Assembly (NCBI GenBank): GCA_964030785.1
Contig: OZ034969.1
Coordinates: 45,780,701-45,844,700, forward strand
Reading direction: 5' to 3'
DNA length: 64,000 bases
Source: Siderastrea siderea
Taxonomy: Eukaryota; Cnidaria; Anthozoa; Scleractinia; Rhizangiidae
Of this stretch, positions 1 to 13,410 are shown in pieces. The notes beneath the pieces are model-generated. The model searched no databases. It had not been told where the DNA came from and was given only the letters and a program-made list of their open reading frames with translations. The first letter of the stretch is position 1, and every line of letters starts with the position of its first letter. The position numbers and the translations under genes are program-made.

Positions 1-749
1 TGAGTAATGTACAGCAATTTAATTTCAATAAAAATCGAAATTAGGGATTTTGAATGGTTTGTTTGAGCAATTTTTGAAAGCTATAATTTATGCATAAATT
101 TGCATTGGTAAAATGAGTATACAAAGTTGACATCAAACCAGAAACTCATAAGGACTTGACTCCTTATGAGTTTCTGATCAAACTCATTGATTGTTGACTC
201 ACATGAACGAGAACGTATTCCTCATCAATAAACAACATTTGAGGCTACTGTTTGGCATACCTTGACTTTTATTTGACTCATCTTTTTTTACATTCGAGGC
301 TGATGGCGTCTGTTGCTCATTCTTACGATATGTCGCTATAAACCCTTCCATATTCCTTCCATAACGATCATTCGGATAACTGCGCGTGGACATTGTTGTC
401 ATCTACTTCAACTTCATCTCATTCGGAGTCGACAAAACTGCCCAATTCCTCGTCACTTTCGTCCCAAATTCGAGCTTTAGCGTCTTTACCTGACATTCGA
501 TACGCCATTTTTAAATACCGAGCGATCACCGGAGCGAAATCATCAAAAATTGGCCGAAACAACGTGTAAAACTTTAAAATCTTCCATCAAACAGGGTTTT
601 GATACACTCTATTACGTTTACATGACGTCTTTCGGGTTCATTCCTCCTAGGCTTAGTTTTACGGAGTAAAATCGGCCTGGAATAGAATGACGTCAGAGGA
701 GCCAATATATTAGCTTCTGGTAGGATATGAGTTAACTCACTGTTGAGTT
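1..749. other. Non-coding; short perfect hairpin
   Basis: No gene is recognised. A perfect 15-bp inverted repeat with a 6-base loop lies at 140-175 (stem AGAAACTCATAAGGA). It may be a foldback-element remnant. A 29-codon acidic minus-strand frame at 419-508 is too short to call. Confidence 0.4.
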
Positions 750-2079
750 GTTATCACAGTAAAAGCCAATTGACATTTTGAGACTTTACAGACAGGAAGA
801 AAATTAAAATTCCGTCGAAATCAGGCTTGTGAAATAGCACCCTCGACTCGATCCAGCGATAGATTTTGCAACGCATCCCCTGCTTTTCGCCTACTTCTTA
901 CAAGGATCGCTACACTTCGTTATTACGGACAATGTTTTCGGTCCCTACCGATAGGAGTTTTCACTACTGATTTCAAGTGGCTGTTTGAAGACAGCCACAG
1001 TCAAAACGTAGGGCACGAAGGATTTACAGGAATCTTCATCGCTTGGCAATAAGACTGAATTGAAATTTGACGCTAACACTAGGTTAGCTTGATCCTGCTT
1101 TGAGCAACCGGACCCAGAAATTTCAAAGATAACCTGGGGCCAATTAAAATTGTTCTCGTTCAAAAATAGAAACAAACGCGTGTTTTGTTTATTTTCTTTG
1201 TGGTTCGGATGTTTACTTTAGTAAACTTTGCTTGACATGACTGGAAAGCTGTAAAGGAAAAAACAAGGTTAAACCGAAAAAGTGTTCTTTTATATGTTAC
1301 AAGAGAAAACAGTCAGAAGCAGACTGTATATAGCGCGGTATGTGCGGTATGATAGCTTGCCCTGCGTTGCTGGCGTGTGGATCACCAGAAATTGGTGACT
1401 AGGGTATGATTTTCGGAAACAAGGGATAGATTATCAGCAATTTGGTATGAAACAGAACACCTCTGCTATTTGGTTTGTAATAGGCTCTTGCAGTTTCGGT
1501 TTGTTAAAGGCGAAAGATTTTGTGTTTATTCGTCGCATCCTCTTGAGAATGGCAAACCCAATATTTAAACCGCATTTTTCTGATGGAACGTTGGCGACTT
1601 TACAAATTTTCTGCTCACGTTCCGCGGGGCGGAACCATATGGAAGCAGCACTCCTGTTCTAAGTGATTACTAAGCAGATTACTAACACTGGTCACTGAAG
1701 CCGAAATGAGATTTATCTTAAGGGTCACCTCTCAGTATGGGGAATTACACGCCCCCTCAACGTGCACGTCATTATGAGTTACCTGCAGTCTGAAATTCAG
1801 CCGTCTTCTCCATGTTAATGAGTAGATTTTTCGACATTTTACAGACTAAAAATGAAAATAAAAATGATCCTTTTACCTTAGCCTGAGATGGAGAGCAGAA
1901 ATGTTCTTCATTTCATTTGAGAGTCTAGGATTTATGGGTGGTTTTGAGGACCAGATGAGTTTGTTCATCGTGGTATTTCACGAGAAGGATGAAATGATTT
2001 TATCTGCCTAGCGAAAGAGAGGCGGATTTGTGACTGTCCTAATGCCGAGATTACTGACGACTTGTAAAAGCGTGTTTTA

Positions 2080-2321
2080 AGCGGCCTTCATACGTCAAAC
2101 TAATGTTGGCCAACTCGTGTTGGCAAATTCAAATTGGTCAAATTGGTGTGTGTGAACGACATAACAACATGTTGGCCAACTGTTGGCGAGAAGTTGGCGA
2201 GAATAGAAACAAGCTCTATTTTTCGCCAACAATTTGCCAACATGTTGTTGTATCGTTCACACACCAATTTGAGATTGCCAACACGAGTTGGCCAACATAA
2301 GTTTGACGTTTGAAGGCCACT
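2080..2321. mobile_element. Foldback MITE, PIF/Harbinger-like, with TTA target duplication
   Basis: Terminal inverted repeats begin AG(C/T)GGCCTTCA and extend through ACGTCAAACT towards long self-complementary arms. TTA flanks both sides (2077-2079 and 2322-2324), while the matching site in copy B (19992-19994) has a single TTA. A 3-bp TTA/TWA duplication is typical of PIF/Harbinger elements. It has no coding capacity. Confidence 0.7.
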
Positions 2322-3645
2322 TTAGCACAACTGCACGAACGGACCATCCACTAGGAACTTGAAATGAAGACAGATTAATCACTAAGTTTGCTAGCTTGAC
2401 AAGTTAACACGTACTTGTTTTACAGACGCAAAAATGAAAGATATTTAGAATGGTGCGAACGTCTTGTGCGTAAAGGTGCAAAGTCATCTTATTTACAAAG
2501 GAATCCGAGGTTATCGGACGTCTGCAGACATTGAAATATGATCGAATTGAGAAGGTGATTGCTTTCTTTCCCAATACGTAATACTTGCAATGCGGGGACT
2601 GTGTAGGGGTATTTCCCCCGGGGGAACTCCCTTATGTGGAATATACGGGGATGTGCCCGCTGTTTTGGCCTCTCTTTCCTGAACAGGGTATATAATTTTA
2701 TGCGAGACTGTCCTAAACAGCGTCTGAACTTGTCCTAAACAGGACATGGCCATGGTTGTTTGATGGTCCTCGTTGGAATATGGCTTATACATTATTCAGC
2801 AATCCTAAAACGGAGACGTATGTTTGTGTAAAACAAGAGTATGTATTTTTGTCTTCTGACCTAAAATGGAGGGTGTTGCCCTTACAGGGTTCCCATTTTA
2901 GGGCTTTTATTGTTCTTAACAGGGGCAGAGTTTCAGACCCTCAGCGGCACCCCTATACCCAAACTTGGATCAAGTTCTCTCCACAGGTATTTTTCGTTAT
3001 AAGCCCTCACGGAAATTGTGTGTTTTAGTGGAAAAATCAACATTTGAGTCGATAACTATGACCTCCGCCATGGTTTGCCACAGAATGAAGCCTGAACCAT
3101 TCGCCGCGGGCATAAAACTGGTTACATTTTGAACGTTGAAAAGCAGTATAAGGGCAAAAATTTACTTTCTTTAAGTTAGACTGTCGTATTTCTGCAATGA
3201 AAGGCCTATTAAACACATTGTAATATGTCAGAATGTCGAGATGTGATGTCAGGTGTTCAACACGTGGAAATTTCACCCAGGGGTACAGTTTACAAACAGC
3301 ACTTTATAAAATTCTGCAAGGGCTAACCGGACAAAGCAAAAGTGCCGGATCCAGCTGGATATGATCAGCAAAATACACTGAGATAAATAAATAGACCAAG
3401 CAAGGCTGACTGTGCAGCTTTTCCGGCATGACCTGAGTTCTTCAGGGAATGAACTAAAAGAATACACTGGAAGTCGGGCCCTGTCTGACAAAACATCGGA
3501 AATCTATGGAAAAAATAACCCAGCTGTACATGTACAGTGAGCCTTTCTTCGTCTATTTGTTTATTACAAACAACATTTTATTCTCTTTGTCTTCAACTCC
3601 AAGCATTTAGCATTTATAACAATTTAAAATGTCTTCCATTTAATG

Positions 3646-3822
3646 GTTAATCAAGAGAGACTTGCTGAAGCAGAGAAGAGTAAATATTAAAGACAAACAT
3701 AAAAAACCTCGACGTTTCGACGTTGTCATGACGCCATTATCAAGGGAAATCTTGGCCATTATCAAGAGAAATCTTGGTCTTCTCGCAATCTTTTTTTAGT
3801 TTGTCTTTAATATTTACTTGTC
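3646..3822. mobile_element. Foldback insertion with flanking direct repeat
   Basis: TCCATTTAATG occurs on both sides (3635-3645 and 3823-3833). Inside is a perfect 20-bp inverted repeat at 3679-3698 and 3799-3818. Copy B has no insertion at the matching position. The centre carries a hammerhead-like motif on the minus strand (revcomp of 3714-3744). Confidence 0.6.
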
Positions 3823-4650
3823 TCCATTTAATGCGTGCTTAGATTGATGATATTTTTATTACATATAGTCATAACATATATAGCACCACATTAACAAGAT
3901 TGACAAAACCACTATTTAATTTACAAAGGCGCTCCAGTAAGACAGCTCTGAGATGAGAAAATGATGGATGTTTACATTTCATCATAGTGAAACTCGTCAC
4001 CGAAAGAAGACTCGCAGGAAAGACAAAGTCTCTGGTCTCTTGGTATCTTCTTGCAACGCCCAGTTTCAAATGGTCGTTGGTGGTAGGAAATTCGCTATCT
4101 GGCTACTGCCAATCTTTGATTAGCAGTCTTTATTACCTTGCTATAAGCCTCGATTACAGGCAGTCTTTATTACCTTGATATAAGGTTGAAATATAATTTC
4201 ATTTCTCATTTTGTTATTAAGAATTCATGATTTGCTGTCGAGGACACGGGCTGGTATTCCTCGGAAGCCGTTTGGTGGGGGTGTGCCGCCTAGTTCTAGA
4301 TCTCCGAACAATAACCCTGTTTCAGACCAACTGATATGTAATTTTGCAACGCCCCTTTTCAGATATCTCCTCTGAAATCCATACCGGTCTTTCAGACCTG
4401 GTCTGAAAAATTCATACGCGATTTCAGACTTTCAGGCCAAAATGGTCAATTCCCATTTACGGACAAAAACGGCTTAAAAACAATACCCCTAGGGGCGGCA
4501 CATACCAATATAGCTTATACAAGGGAGTACCCTCACCCCCATGGATTCAAGGGATTACCGTTGATTGATTCGTGTTCAGTTCTATATAAACTCTCGCGCC
4601 AGACTACAAGGGAGGGGGAGTTATGCGCAACCGTCCGATTTCACTCCACA

Positions 4651-4887
4651 AAGGTTGATTTCCACTGATGCGTAAATTTGACGTGCGTACGGGCGTAAAT
4701 TTAACTTGCTTTACATGCGTAAACAAAATTAGAGACGATGTATGAACGGCTTACGTAAACGTGAAAAGCTGAAAACGTTCAACTTTTCACGTTCATACAT
4801 CGTCTCTAATTTTGTTTACGCACGTAAAGCAAATTAAATTTACGCCCGTACGCACGTCAAATTTACGCATCAGTGGAAATCAACCTT
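4651..4887. mobile_element. Foldback MITE, family 2, copy 1
   Basis: An almost complete palindrome: ends AAGGTTGATTTCC and GGAAATCAACCTT, with long arms rich in TTTACG/CGTAAA. It is absent from copy B of the segmental repeat. A second copy lies at 22755-22997. Confidence 0.75.
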
Positions 4888-5062
4888 AAGGGAGCATTTT
4901 CTTTCCAGGGAACATTCCAGGTCAGATGGGTGCGCGCAAACAACAAACCGATGTTCAAGTGTATGAATCGTCACAGCCCAATAAAATGCACTAATTGCAC
5001 ATTCTCACTTCAAAGCACCTCTTGAGCATGACTCTTGGGTAAATCGACTTTGTTTACCGGTA

Positions 5063-7060
5063 ATGAGGTGAAAGTCGTTGGCTTTTTTCAGTAGGTAAAA
5101 TCCTTCCGGGTGTCCCTTCCAATGAAAGCTACCTAGCAGTACGTTTCTGTAATGTTGTTTATTTTGCAGTAAATTGTGACTGTTATCGAATATTATGTTT
5201 GAGTCTGCGCATGAAATCCACAAATTTGTCATTCAAATGAAAGCTACTGAACAATACTTTCCTAGCCTGTGGTGCTGTTTATTGTGCTGCACAGTGCAAA
5301 CCTAACGTTGAGTCTGTTGTAGAAGTCCTTAAATTTGTCTTTCTAAATGAACGTTTTAAAACTTGGCTGAAGACTTCCGTATGGTACTAGTATTCGATTT
5401 AGGCATTTTCAAAACAACTTCCGACTATTTTGCTCTGTTTTGAATCCGTTTTGTGACTAGAAGAGTATGGTTACTCCTGTTGGGATAATCCATGAACTTC
5501 CCCTGCGACTAGTCTCGGGGACCAAGTCCCTTCGTGTGAACCACCCATTTCCTCAAAAAGTTTAGTCGTGGGAACTGAAATTTCGTCCCTGCGAACTAGT
5601 GTCCCACGAATTCAAGGTGATTTGATTTCGTGCCACTTGTCGTGGGGACTTGTCCCTTCATATCGTGCATGCTTGTTCCATCGAGTCGTACTCTTCTTTA
5701 CTCCGCATGTAGACGTTTCTTGGTCGCCCTTATTTCCCAGCCGGACCGTAGGGCGACCAAGAAACCTCTGCTTGTAGTGCAACTAACCTATTCGTGCGAC
5801 TATTCCTACCCTGCGAGCAGAGTCTCCTTCTATCTTTCCGATTTTTCTAGGAAGATCGAAGCCCGATCGAAGGAGACTCTGCTTGCAAGGTAGACTATTC
5901 CCGGCAACCAGATAAAAAAGGAGTTGACCAAAAACCAAATCAGACTGTCTCCGCGACCATTCCTCCCTTGTAAACAGTACAGTGGACTTCTCTATGTGAC
6001 TAATCGTGTGGACTTTACGTTTCTGTAATGTGGACTTTTCAATCCATCAAGTCCCTGCCACTCGTCCCCTCGTGTGTGCCGAACTTTTAAACGGCACTCG
6101 TTCTCGAGTGCTATCTATGAAACTAGAGCTTAAAGGTTAGCTAGCCCGCTAGCATTTGAAAACTTTTACTTACCTAATTTGTATAACAGCTAAACTGGAT
6201 AAAAAGATTCTACCAAACGAAAAAGAAGAAATGGACAATTCTTCGGGTTCATCGATTTTTCTCGTCGTATGTCAAGAAAATATCGTAAGCTTAAAGCAAG
6301 CTTCCATACCATTTACTATATGTAAGTATTCAGTAAGTATTTAATAAAATTATAATACAACACACTTTTGTCAGCTAGGACCCTGTCTCTTTAATAGTGA
6401 TAAAACATAATTCTTACTTTTTTTATAGTCCTGTTGCCAGGACGCATGCACCTCACCCCACTGAACCAAAGGGGCTAAACCCTGAGTGGTGCTTCTTGTG
6501 TTTGAAATTTAATTCTCAGGGTCTTTGGATTAGAAAATCCAAGATCGAGGCTACAAATGGCCCGTGTAGCCACCATCTCGAATTTTCCGAGACGACCAAC
6601 TCAAAAGACCATGAGTACCTGGAGGTTGCGCTTGAGTGCGCAACTTTGTATCAAAGAGACAAAGCGGGGTTTCCTTATTAATTCTGTAAATGATCAGTTC
6701 CTCCTTATCGAAGATGGCAACCTTTCTTTTGCTTTCCGTGATTTTCGCCTAGCACCATTCCTTTTGTGTTGAAAGATTTTTAAACAGATCTTTGTCAAAG
6801 TAAAAGATATTGCTAGAAACGCAGACGTTCCCATTAAATTGTGACCTCGAGAATACTTACGCGAGAAACGGTCTGAGTCAATACCCATTGGATGCCGTGC
6901 GTCATTGTGCTTCCATGAAAATATACATGTACGGCTCTGAGGTAGAACAAATTTCTTGTAAAGTATTTTAATAAAATAGGTAAAAGGTAAGGTGAGGTCG
7001 TACACGAGCCAAGAAGGCCTACACGGCCCAGGGACGGCTCACACGGCCGGAGTGTTTTTC
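5063..7060. other. Non-coding, no gene recognised
   Basis: Only short open frames without domain signatures. No RNA gene or repeat array stands out. Confidence 0.4.
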
Positions 7061-7084
7061 TGTAGCATGAAGCAACTGATAGTA

Positions 7085-7315
7085 TTGCTACGGCCGAACT
7101 GGATGGGATATTAGTCCATCGCAGGGTTACTCCCGGCAGTGTGTCGCCGTGCCCTCACGTTTTGATCAAATAGCCGTGGATAATAAAGTTTACCATCCAT
7201 CTATCTATCCACCTATCCATCCATCCATCCATCCATCCATCCATCCATCCATCCATCCATCCATCCATCCATCCATCCATCCATCCATCCATCCATCCAT
7301 CCATCCATCCATCTA
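7085..7315. repeat. Repeat-derived segment ending in a CCAT tetranucleotide microsatellite
   Basis: The stretch near 7095-7170 (with AGTCCATCGCAGGG) resembles the 3' part of a dispersed repeat, and it leads into about 30 CCAT/CTAT units at roughly 7193-7315. The microsatellite is certain; the retroelement reading is inference. Confidence 0.8.
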
Positions 7316-8159
7316 TGTTTAACTGTTCGTTGTGCTCGATTCATTACATCTATTACAATGTTTGAAGTTTTGCTTTATCTCGAACTTTTCTACTCCCACC
7401 AAACGCAACAAGAACTGATCAAATAGATAGATATTTTACTGGCTGTTTTCAATTTCGCTGCAAAAAGTTTCCGGAATGTTTGTACGTGTTATTTTCCTTG
7501 GGAAATGTAATGTTTTTCTTAAGGCTTAATTTAGATTTATTTAATGAATGACATATGTTATACGACTTTCTTATAAAAAAAAAATAGTCATTCAAGTAAT
7601 ATTCATGAATGACAGCTGGGTTAACGAAGCAATGGAATATTCCAGCGATCTCTAACTGGGCTCTTTCTTTATATATGTTTTCTTTTGTGAAGTTACAAAT
7701 TGAATTGCTATCCATCTTGCAGTGATTCAGACACTGTAGCTGTTTTGCACATCAGAAAAGCTATACTGTAGGGCAAATCACTTTGACAATCTAAACAAGT
7801 AAACGAGTCAAAGTAAACAATTAATATACTCAAACGTGATGTTACTCGGTGTCAAAAGTGGCGAAAATTCTTGACCATTCTAAAAGACGTTTTCGTAAAC
7901 TCAGAGGGATTTTTTTCTGGCTCCTAGTCACCTCATTTTTCCAATGTAGGAGAGCGTGAACTTACTATTATTTTAAACCTGATTTTTGCGACGAAGTTTC
8001 TTCTTTAGGATCCTTTAGCAAAAGTAACTGATTTCTTGACAGGATGAAAAAATGTAAAAAAAAATCCCAATTTCTCCACCTCCCACCGACAAGGTAAACA
8101 GGTCAAGGATGTGCTGATATTTACCTGAGATCTATTATCCATACACCTGGGATTCATTA
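7316..8159. other. Non-coding, no gene recognised
   Basis: AT-rich sequence with short open frames only. Nothing supportable. Confidence 0.4.
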
Positions 8160-9000
8160 GCTCCATGTAAGCTAAATATGGAAATGTGCCCCCAAGGGTT
8201 TTAATGCCGGTTTTCTTGTGAATGGAATACTGGCATCTCCTGTCAAGGGGGCAAACAGGCTTTGTCTTTTATTCTGGAATAATTTATAGAACTGATTTTA
8301 ATTTAGGTCTAATGTAGGGTTTAGACTTGAAATATGTTATGAAAAAAATCATACATTTCGGTTCGAAATTTCTTTGGATTTTATATTTTTGGTTTCAGCA
8401 AAGGTTCAAGGAGTGCACTTTGGAGTCTTTGCCGTAAATGTGTTTAAGTTCAGGTTCAGGTTTATTTGTTTGTCCCACGTCTTATTACAATTCTCTCATT
8501 AAATTGCAGTGGTGTTTTGGGAAGGAGATCACCAGCACGTTTCCTCAAACTTTTCTTCCCCTTCTTACATTTATATTTTCGATTTCATTTCACGTTTTCT
8601 ACTGCTTATTATGTTGCCAATTCAGTTGTTTTGATTAAATATGGGAATGTGCTGCCCAAAAGGTTTTGAAGCCGGTTTTATTGTGAATGGAAGACTGATC
8701 AGCTGTTTCGGCAGGTAGGCGTCGCCTTCCTGCATGGGATACTTTCTGGATTTGTAATTTGGTGTAACGCAGGGTTTAGAACGTAAGGATAAGCTTTGAA
8801 ATATGTTATGAAAAAGATAAGGTATTTTTGGTTTGAAACTGGGCTTGGCTTTATAGCTTTGGTTTGAGAATCTTTGCGTAGATGTGTTCAAGTTCAAGAT
8901 TATTTGTTCGACTATATGTTTTTACAATTCTGTCATTAAATTGTAGTGGTGTTTTGGAAGGGAGATCACCAGCACGTTTTCTCAAACTTTTCCTGTGAGT
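8160..9000. repeat. Local direct duplication (about 450-bp unit, two copies)
   Basis: Landmarks recur: the stretch at 8173-8230 (AAATATGGAAATGTGC..) recurs from 8637, and the stretch at 8497-8558 (CATTAAATTGCAGTGG..) recurs from 8932. The spacing of 435-464 bases indicates a diverged tandem duplication. No coding function is seen. Confidence 0.65.
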
Positions 9001-10344
9001 TCCCCTCTTTACTTTAAATTTTCTATTTTATTTCACATTTTCTATTTCAACATTGCTCATTAATGCTAATTATTGTGAATTCAAACAGTCATATAGCTTT
9101 CCTGTTCACGGTTGAGCAGAATCAATTTCACTTTTCATCTAAATATAAAATTTGCGCCTCATCAGGTGGATCATTCTATAGCGGGGTTTCGGCTTTCCAT
9201 GGACTTTTTTCCTTTCGATTTGTTCAAACGTATTCCAAAACACGCCTTTGTCATCTTTCATCTAAGATTGATTAAACTTGCTGTTTGGGTGAATTGTTGT
9301 TCTTCCCTTCCTCAATGGCGTGTTGCCGTTGCTAGTGACATTCTAGACTGCTCGGTTTTTAAGTAGCTCCTGTCGGCTTTTTATACAAACTCTTTAATCA
9401 AGTTGTGAAGATTATTTGCCGGAAATTATCCCCGTCTATTTTTGGATAAAATCTTTGCAAGCAGTAACGTAACACAAAGGGTAATTGCCAAGTCATCACC
9501 CATGTGGTAAATATGTTTGAATGTAGGCTCTACAAGTTAACCCATCCTCGTCTGGTTTTGGACTTTAGTGTGGCCTTATAAACGGGGAGACGTTTATGTT
9601 GTTTATGGGGGTAATTATTGCAGAATGGCCACGTAAAGGCTAAGACTCACAGGTAAAGCTAATACTATACGCAGCATTAAAAAGATATTGGGCTTTCAGT
9701 TTCTTGATCTTAACAAGCAAATGGATCATTGCAGTCCGGCAAAACAATTTTAGAGTAACAAGATTGACAATATTGTAACTGATCATTTTTTTGTTCCGCA
9801 ACCTAAATAATGGCATGATAATTCAGGTAATGAAGTTGAATAGTGGCTTGTACCGAGTTTCACAATATAAATAAAACATAACTTGTTTGATAAGATAATT
9901 TTATGACCACAGCGGTGGAAAACGGAGGGGGGAGGGGAAATGAGAGTCTCCGATACGAAAGTGACAGCTTTGCCCGTACCTTTAATATAAGGAGTTGTAT
10001 GAAGATCCCTCTGGGGAACTCAATAAACTTTATTCTATTCTATTCTAACTCCCTGATTCGGTAGCACCCTAGGTGTTTTTAAACCTAAAATGAGCGTCAT
10101 CAGAATTCCCTTTGTGGACGGTAGAATTGTCATCATTGGTAGAACTGTCAGAGTTGGTAGAATTGCCGGAGTTGGAGTTGGAGACATGTACAAACAATGA
10201 CATCCTGGTTCCTTTTCGAGGTTTCCGTCGCTTTAAAAATCTCCGACAGCTATCCTCATTTACCTATGTACACAAAATTAGTCCAGGAACACCCAGCGTT
10301 ATTGCTTTTACAAAATAGCAAACAAAAGTGTCATAAAACTATAT
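9001..10344. other. Non-coding; possible retroelement tail at about 9985-10050
   Basis: AATAAACTTTATTCTATTC with pentanucleotide TTCTA repeats at about 10020-10047 looks like the 3' tail of a LINE or SINE. Otherwise nothing is recognised. Confidence 0.35.
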
Positions 10345-10755
10345 CTGAAATTATGAATATATGAAATTCATATATTTGAACTGCGGAATGAAGAAATAAA
10401 TGTGAAGAAGATCCTCGCAGTTATTAACGCAACTTATGCAGTTGCGAAAAGAAAGCCCCTTTAGTGAAAAAATTAGGCTTGCCGGGATTCGAACCCTGAC
10501 CTCTGCGATGCCGGTGCAGCGCTCTAACCAATTGAGCTAACAAGCCAAGTGGGAGCTGGTCATTAAATTGGTTCGTAATATACCCGGAAAAGATGAAGAT
10601 AAAATTATGAATATATGAAATTCATATATTTGAACTGCGGAATGAAGAAATAAATGTGAAGAAGATCCTCGCAGTTATTAACGCAACTTATGCAGGCTTT
10701 CTTTTCGCAACTGCATAAGTTGCGTTAATAACTGCGAGGATCTTCTTCACATTTA
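10345..10755 (-). mobile_element. tRNA-derived SINE with palindromic tail
   Basis: The minus strand at 10476-10546 folds as a tRNA: acceptor GGCTTGT/GCAAGCC, A box TAGCTCAATTGG, B box GGTTCGAATCC, anticodon-like GGC. It is flanked on both sides by the same roughly 85-base tail (10354-10440 and 10606-10695) and an inverted copy (10700-10755). A relative with the same tail lies at 58565-58755. Confidence 0.7.
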
Positions 10756-13300
10756 AAACTATATCTGTATTTAATCACAATTTTCACAGTGAATGCGGTA
10801 ATTTTATGCTGGGAAAGGTTTGCATGGTAGTGGCTATTCTGCACTCGGTTGATTTAGTTGATTTATTTCATACATTAACTGAAAATCGCTTTTTGTTGTG
10901 TTGTGTATGTTAGATATTATATAAGAAAACAACGACGGAGCAAGAGTAGAACCTCGGTCACTAACGAGTTTCTAAACAGGATTGATGTCACTACACCACC
11001 AATTTCTAACCTAACAAAGCGCCAAGCTTTCTTTCGTGGTATAGGATGTCATAAGGTGTCTTCCAATTATTTCACCTCATCAACTGAGTGCAGAAGAGTC
11101 ATTCCCGCACCACCAGGGCTCCTACTCTTCCAGCGAAATTTCTGTTAGCCCTACTTTATCAGTTAAGGCAGATTAAAGTTCACCGTATTTTCTCGATTAA
11201 ACGCCGGGTCCACACGGTCAATTTTTAAATGAACGCCCCGGCGTTTACTTGAAACTGAACCTCTATGTTACTGATTCTCATTGAAAATTAGTTATAGCAA
11301 TTTTAAAAAAGGTTCATAAACCACTACACTACTCATCCCAACTAAAGGAAAATGACGTAATGTACTCCACACGCCACCGAGAACCCAATTCTTCTCTCCT
11401 CGTTTTGAATTTTATCGACTTAAGACGAAATCGGTGACATCTTATTCCTGTTTTACATATGTTGTGCTATATTTTGCTGTAATTTTAGAAACTTAAAGTA
11501 TTAAACCAAAGAAATAATACCCCATTTTAATAAATGCCGGGCCCCGAATAAACGCCAGGTCTACGAGTTCTAGTTTTGAATAAACGCCCCCGGAGTGAAA
11601 TCGAGAAATTGCGGTATTCCTCAGAGTCCCCAGGTCTCCCCAGACTTCGTTTCGTGAGACCCTGCGTTAGCAAGCGCGAATCTGGAGAATCGTCATCTGT
11701 TTTCTCAGGCTTAGGTTCGCACCAAGGTCACCAAGGTTTACGTTGCAGTTCCTGGAAAATCCCATGAAAAAGGGAATGTTGAAATTGTTAATTACTTCCT
11801 TGTTATTACTCAAAGACAGCAAAAAAAAAAAAAAACCGTCTTTGATTCCGTCGTTTGATGAACGTGGTATCTCAGACGGCGGCAACTGAAACCCTTCAAA
11901 GAGAGAGTTAATTTTGGGAATGCTAGGTGCAATTTCGATCAAATTCCAAATCTTTACTACTTTGGATGTGTGACAAGAGCATTGTTCACCTTGTACGTCT
12001 AATAGCCCCTTGATTGAGGCGAGTGTCTCATCGCCTGCTTTTATTGAGTTCCTGTTCAATTAAAAGGAGATCAAGGGCGGTATTTTTTGTTCGTTTACGC
12101 GTACACAATAGTCTTCTTTTATTAGATTTACCAGCAAAAGCATTTTGATTGGAAAAGTTGCTTAGAGGTTAAACTGGATCTACACTGATATTTCGCTCCA
12201 ACACGCAATTGCGTTGTGTCTCACTGACAAAGGGAATTGAATTTTCACGGAAAGATATGTGTGGACCTTGAACCCAACTCTTACAATGCAACAAAGGTGT
12301 GTGATTGTTTCAAGAGAGTATGCTTGTTTGTACCAACAGAGTCAAACATGCAGAATTTACAGTTGGGACGCAGCCATTTAATAATTGAAAGCGGAGGTGA
12401 CTCCCATTCACTCCCTTTCACCCCGTAATCATTTTACACCCCCGTTCAGATGACACGACCGATGGAAACCTCGGGAATGCAACAAATAGTCAATGTTAAA
12501 ATTTTAGCGAAACACATTTGTCTTTATTTACTATGATTAATCAAGAGAAAAGTTACGTTGTAATATTATAAACCTATTATTGTCTGTAATAGAAGAAATC
12601 TCTGAAATGTGAACAAAAAAGAAATTCATAACAATAGACGATGCATAGCGTTTTTTTTTCCATATTGCTCTGTCGTCTTCCTATCTACTTACGTCAGGAT
12701 GTGACCAAACGTGGCCAAATTAATGTACCCTGGGTACGTCTTTTGCAGTCTTCGTGTCCTGGGTCAAAGGTTTTACCAAAAAAGTTGTTTGTTCGCGATA
12801 TTTTTGGCTTGGAGAATGAAAATGAAACGAAATTTGGCACGCAGACAGATGGCATAATCCTTAACATTTTTTAAGGGAATCAGGCGTTCTCGTAGGTCAC
12901 GATTAGGCAAATGAGAACGTTAAAATATATATTTGAGGAAATTTTCATCCCGTTCTTTACAATCTAGTGGAAGATATGGTTGAGCAACTTCTTTAAAGAA
13001 TAGTGAGCAATACTTTGAATTGAAAACACGCGAATGACGAAATTGCTTTCATTTGAAATTCTTCTTCACGTGCTGCTGTCATGTGGGACACTTGTTGAGG
13101 AGCTCCACTAGAAAACGAGACTAGCATTTTTTAAAAGTTCTCCATACATTTGTCTAACTAATTTGCCGTTAAGGTCCGCAGAAAGAAGAGGCAACATGAG
13201 AAATGCAATTAAAAAGTGACCCCCCAAATTTTTCGGAATTAAAAATATACGGAAATTAGAGAAATTACTAGACGGATAATAAAAAAACGTTGCATTGTTT
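10756..13300. other. Non-coding, no gene recognised
   Basis: Short open frames on both strands without conserved motifs. The longest (11667-12059, minus, 130 codons) has no recognisable domain. Confidence 0.4.
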
Positions 13301-13317
13301 TCCATGCCAGTTGACTA

Positions 13318-13410
13318 GCAAGGGAGTGAAGGGGGACAGGGGGGCGGGAGCCCGGGAGAAAAGGGGGGGTGCACGGGAGGCGGGAGAAGAGGGGTGGGAA
13401 GCGGGAGAAA
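13318..13410 (+). repeat. G-rich low-complexity tract
   Basis: Several runs of three or more G occur close together on the + strand (GGGGGACAGGGGGGCGGG and following). It could form G-quadruplexes; no gene is near. A poly-C run follows at about 13550-13560. Confidence 0.6.

Larger units (their letters stand above)
750..5062. repeat. Segmental repeat, copy A
   Basis: This block matches 18655-22222 in the same orientation with clear but imperfect identity. Examples are the stretch around 1201-1250 against 19111-19160 and the right end at 5005-5060 against 22165-22215. It is longer than copy B mainly because it carries foldback insertions at 2080-2321, 3646-3822 and 4651-4887. It contains no recognisable coding sequence, so it could be a non-autonomous mobile element or a local segmental duplication. 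Confidence 0.75.

Noticed and set aside
419..508. Acidic N-terminus of a piggyBac-like transposase on the minus strand
   Set aside because: Only 29 codons (with DESDEEL) before a stop; no catalytic region follows.
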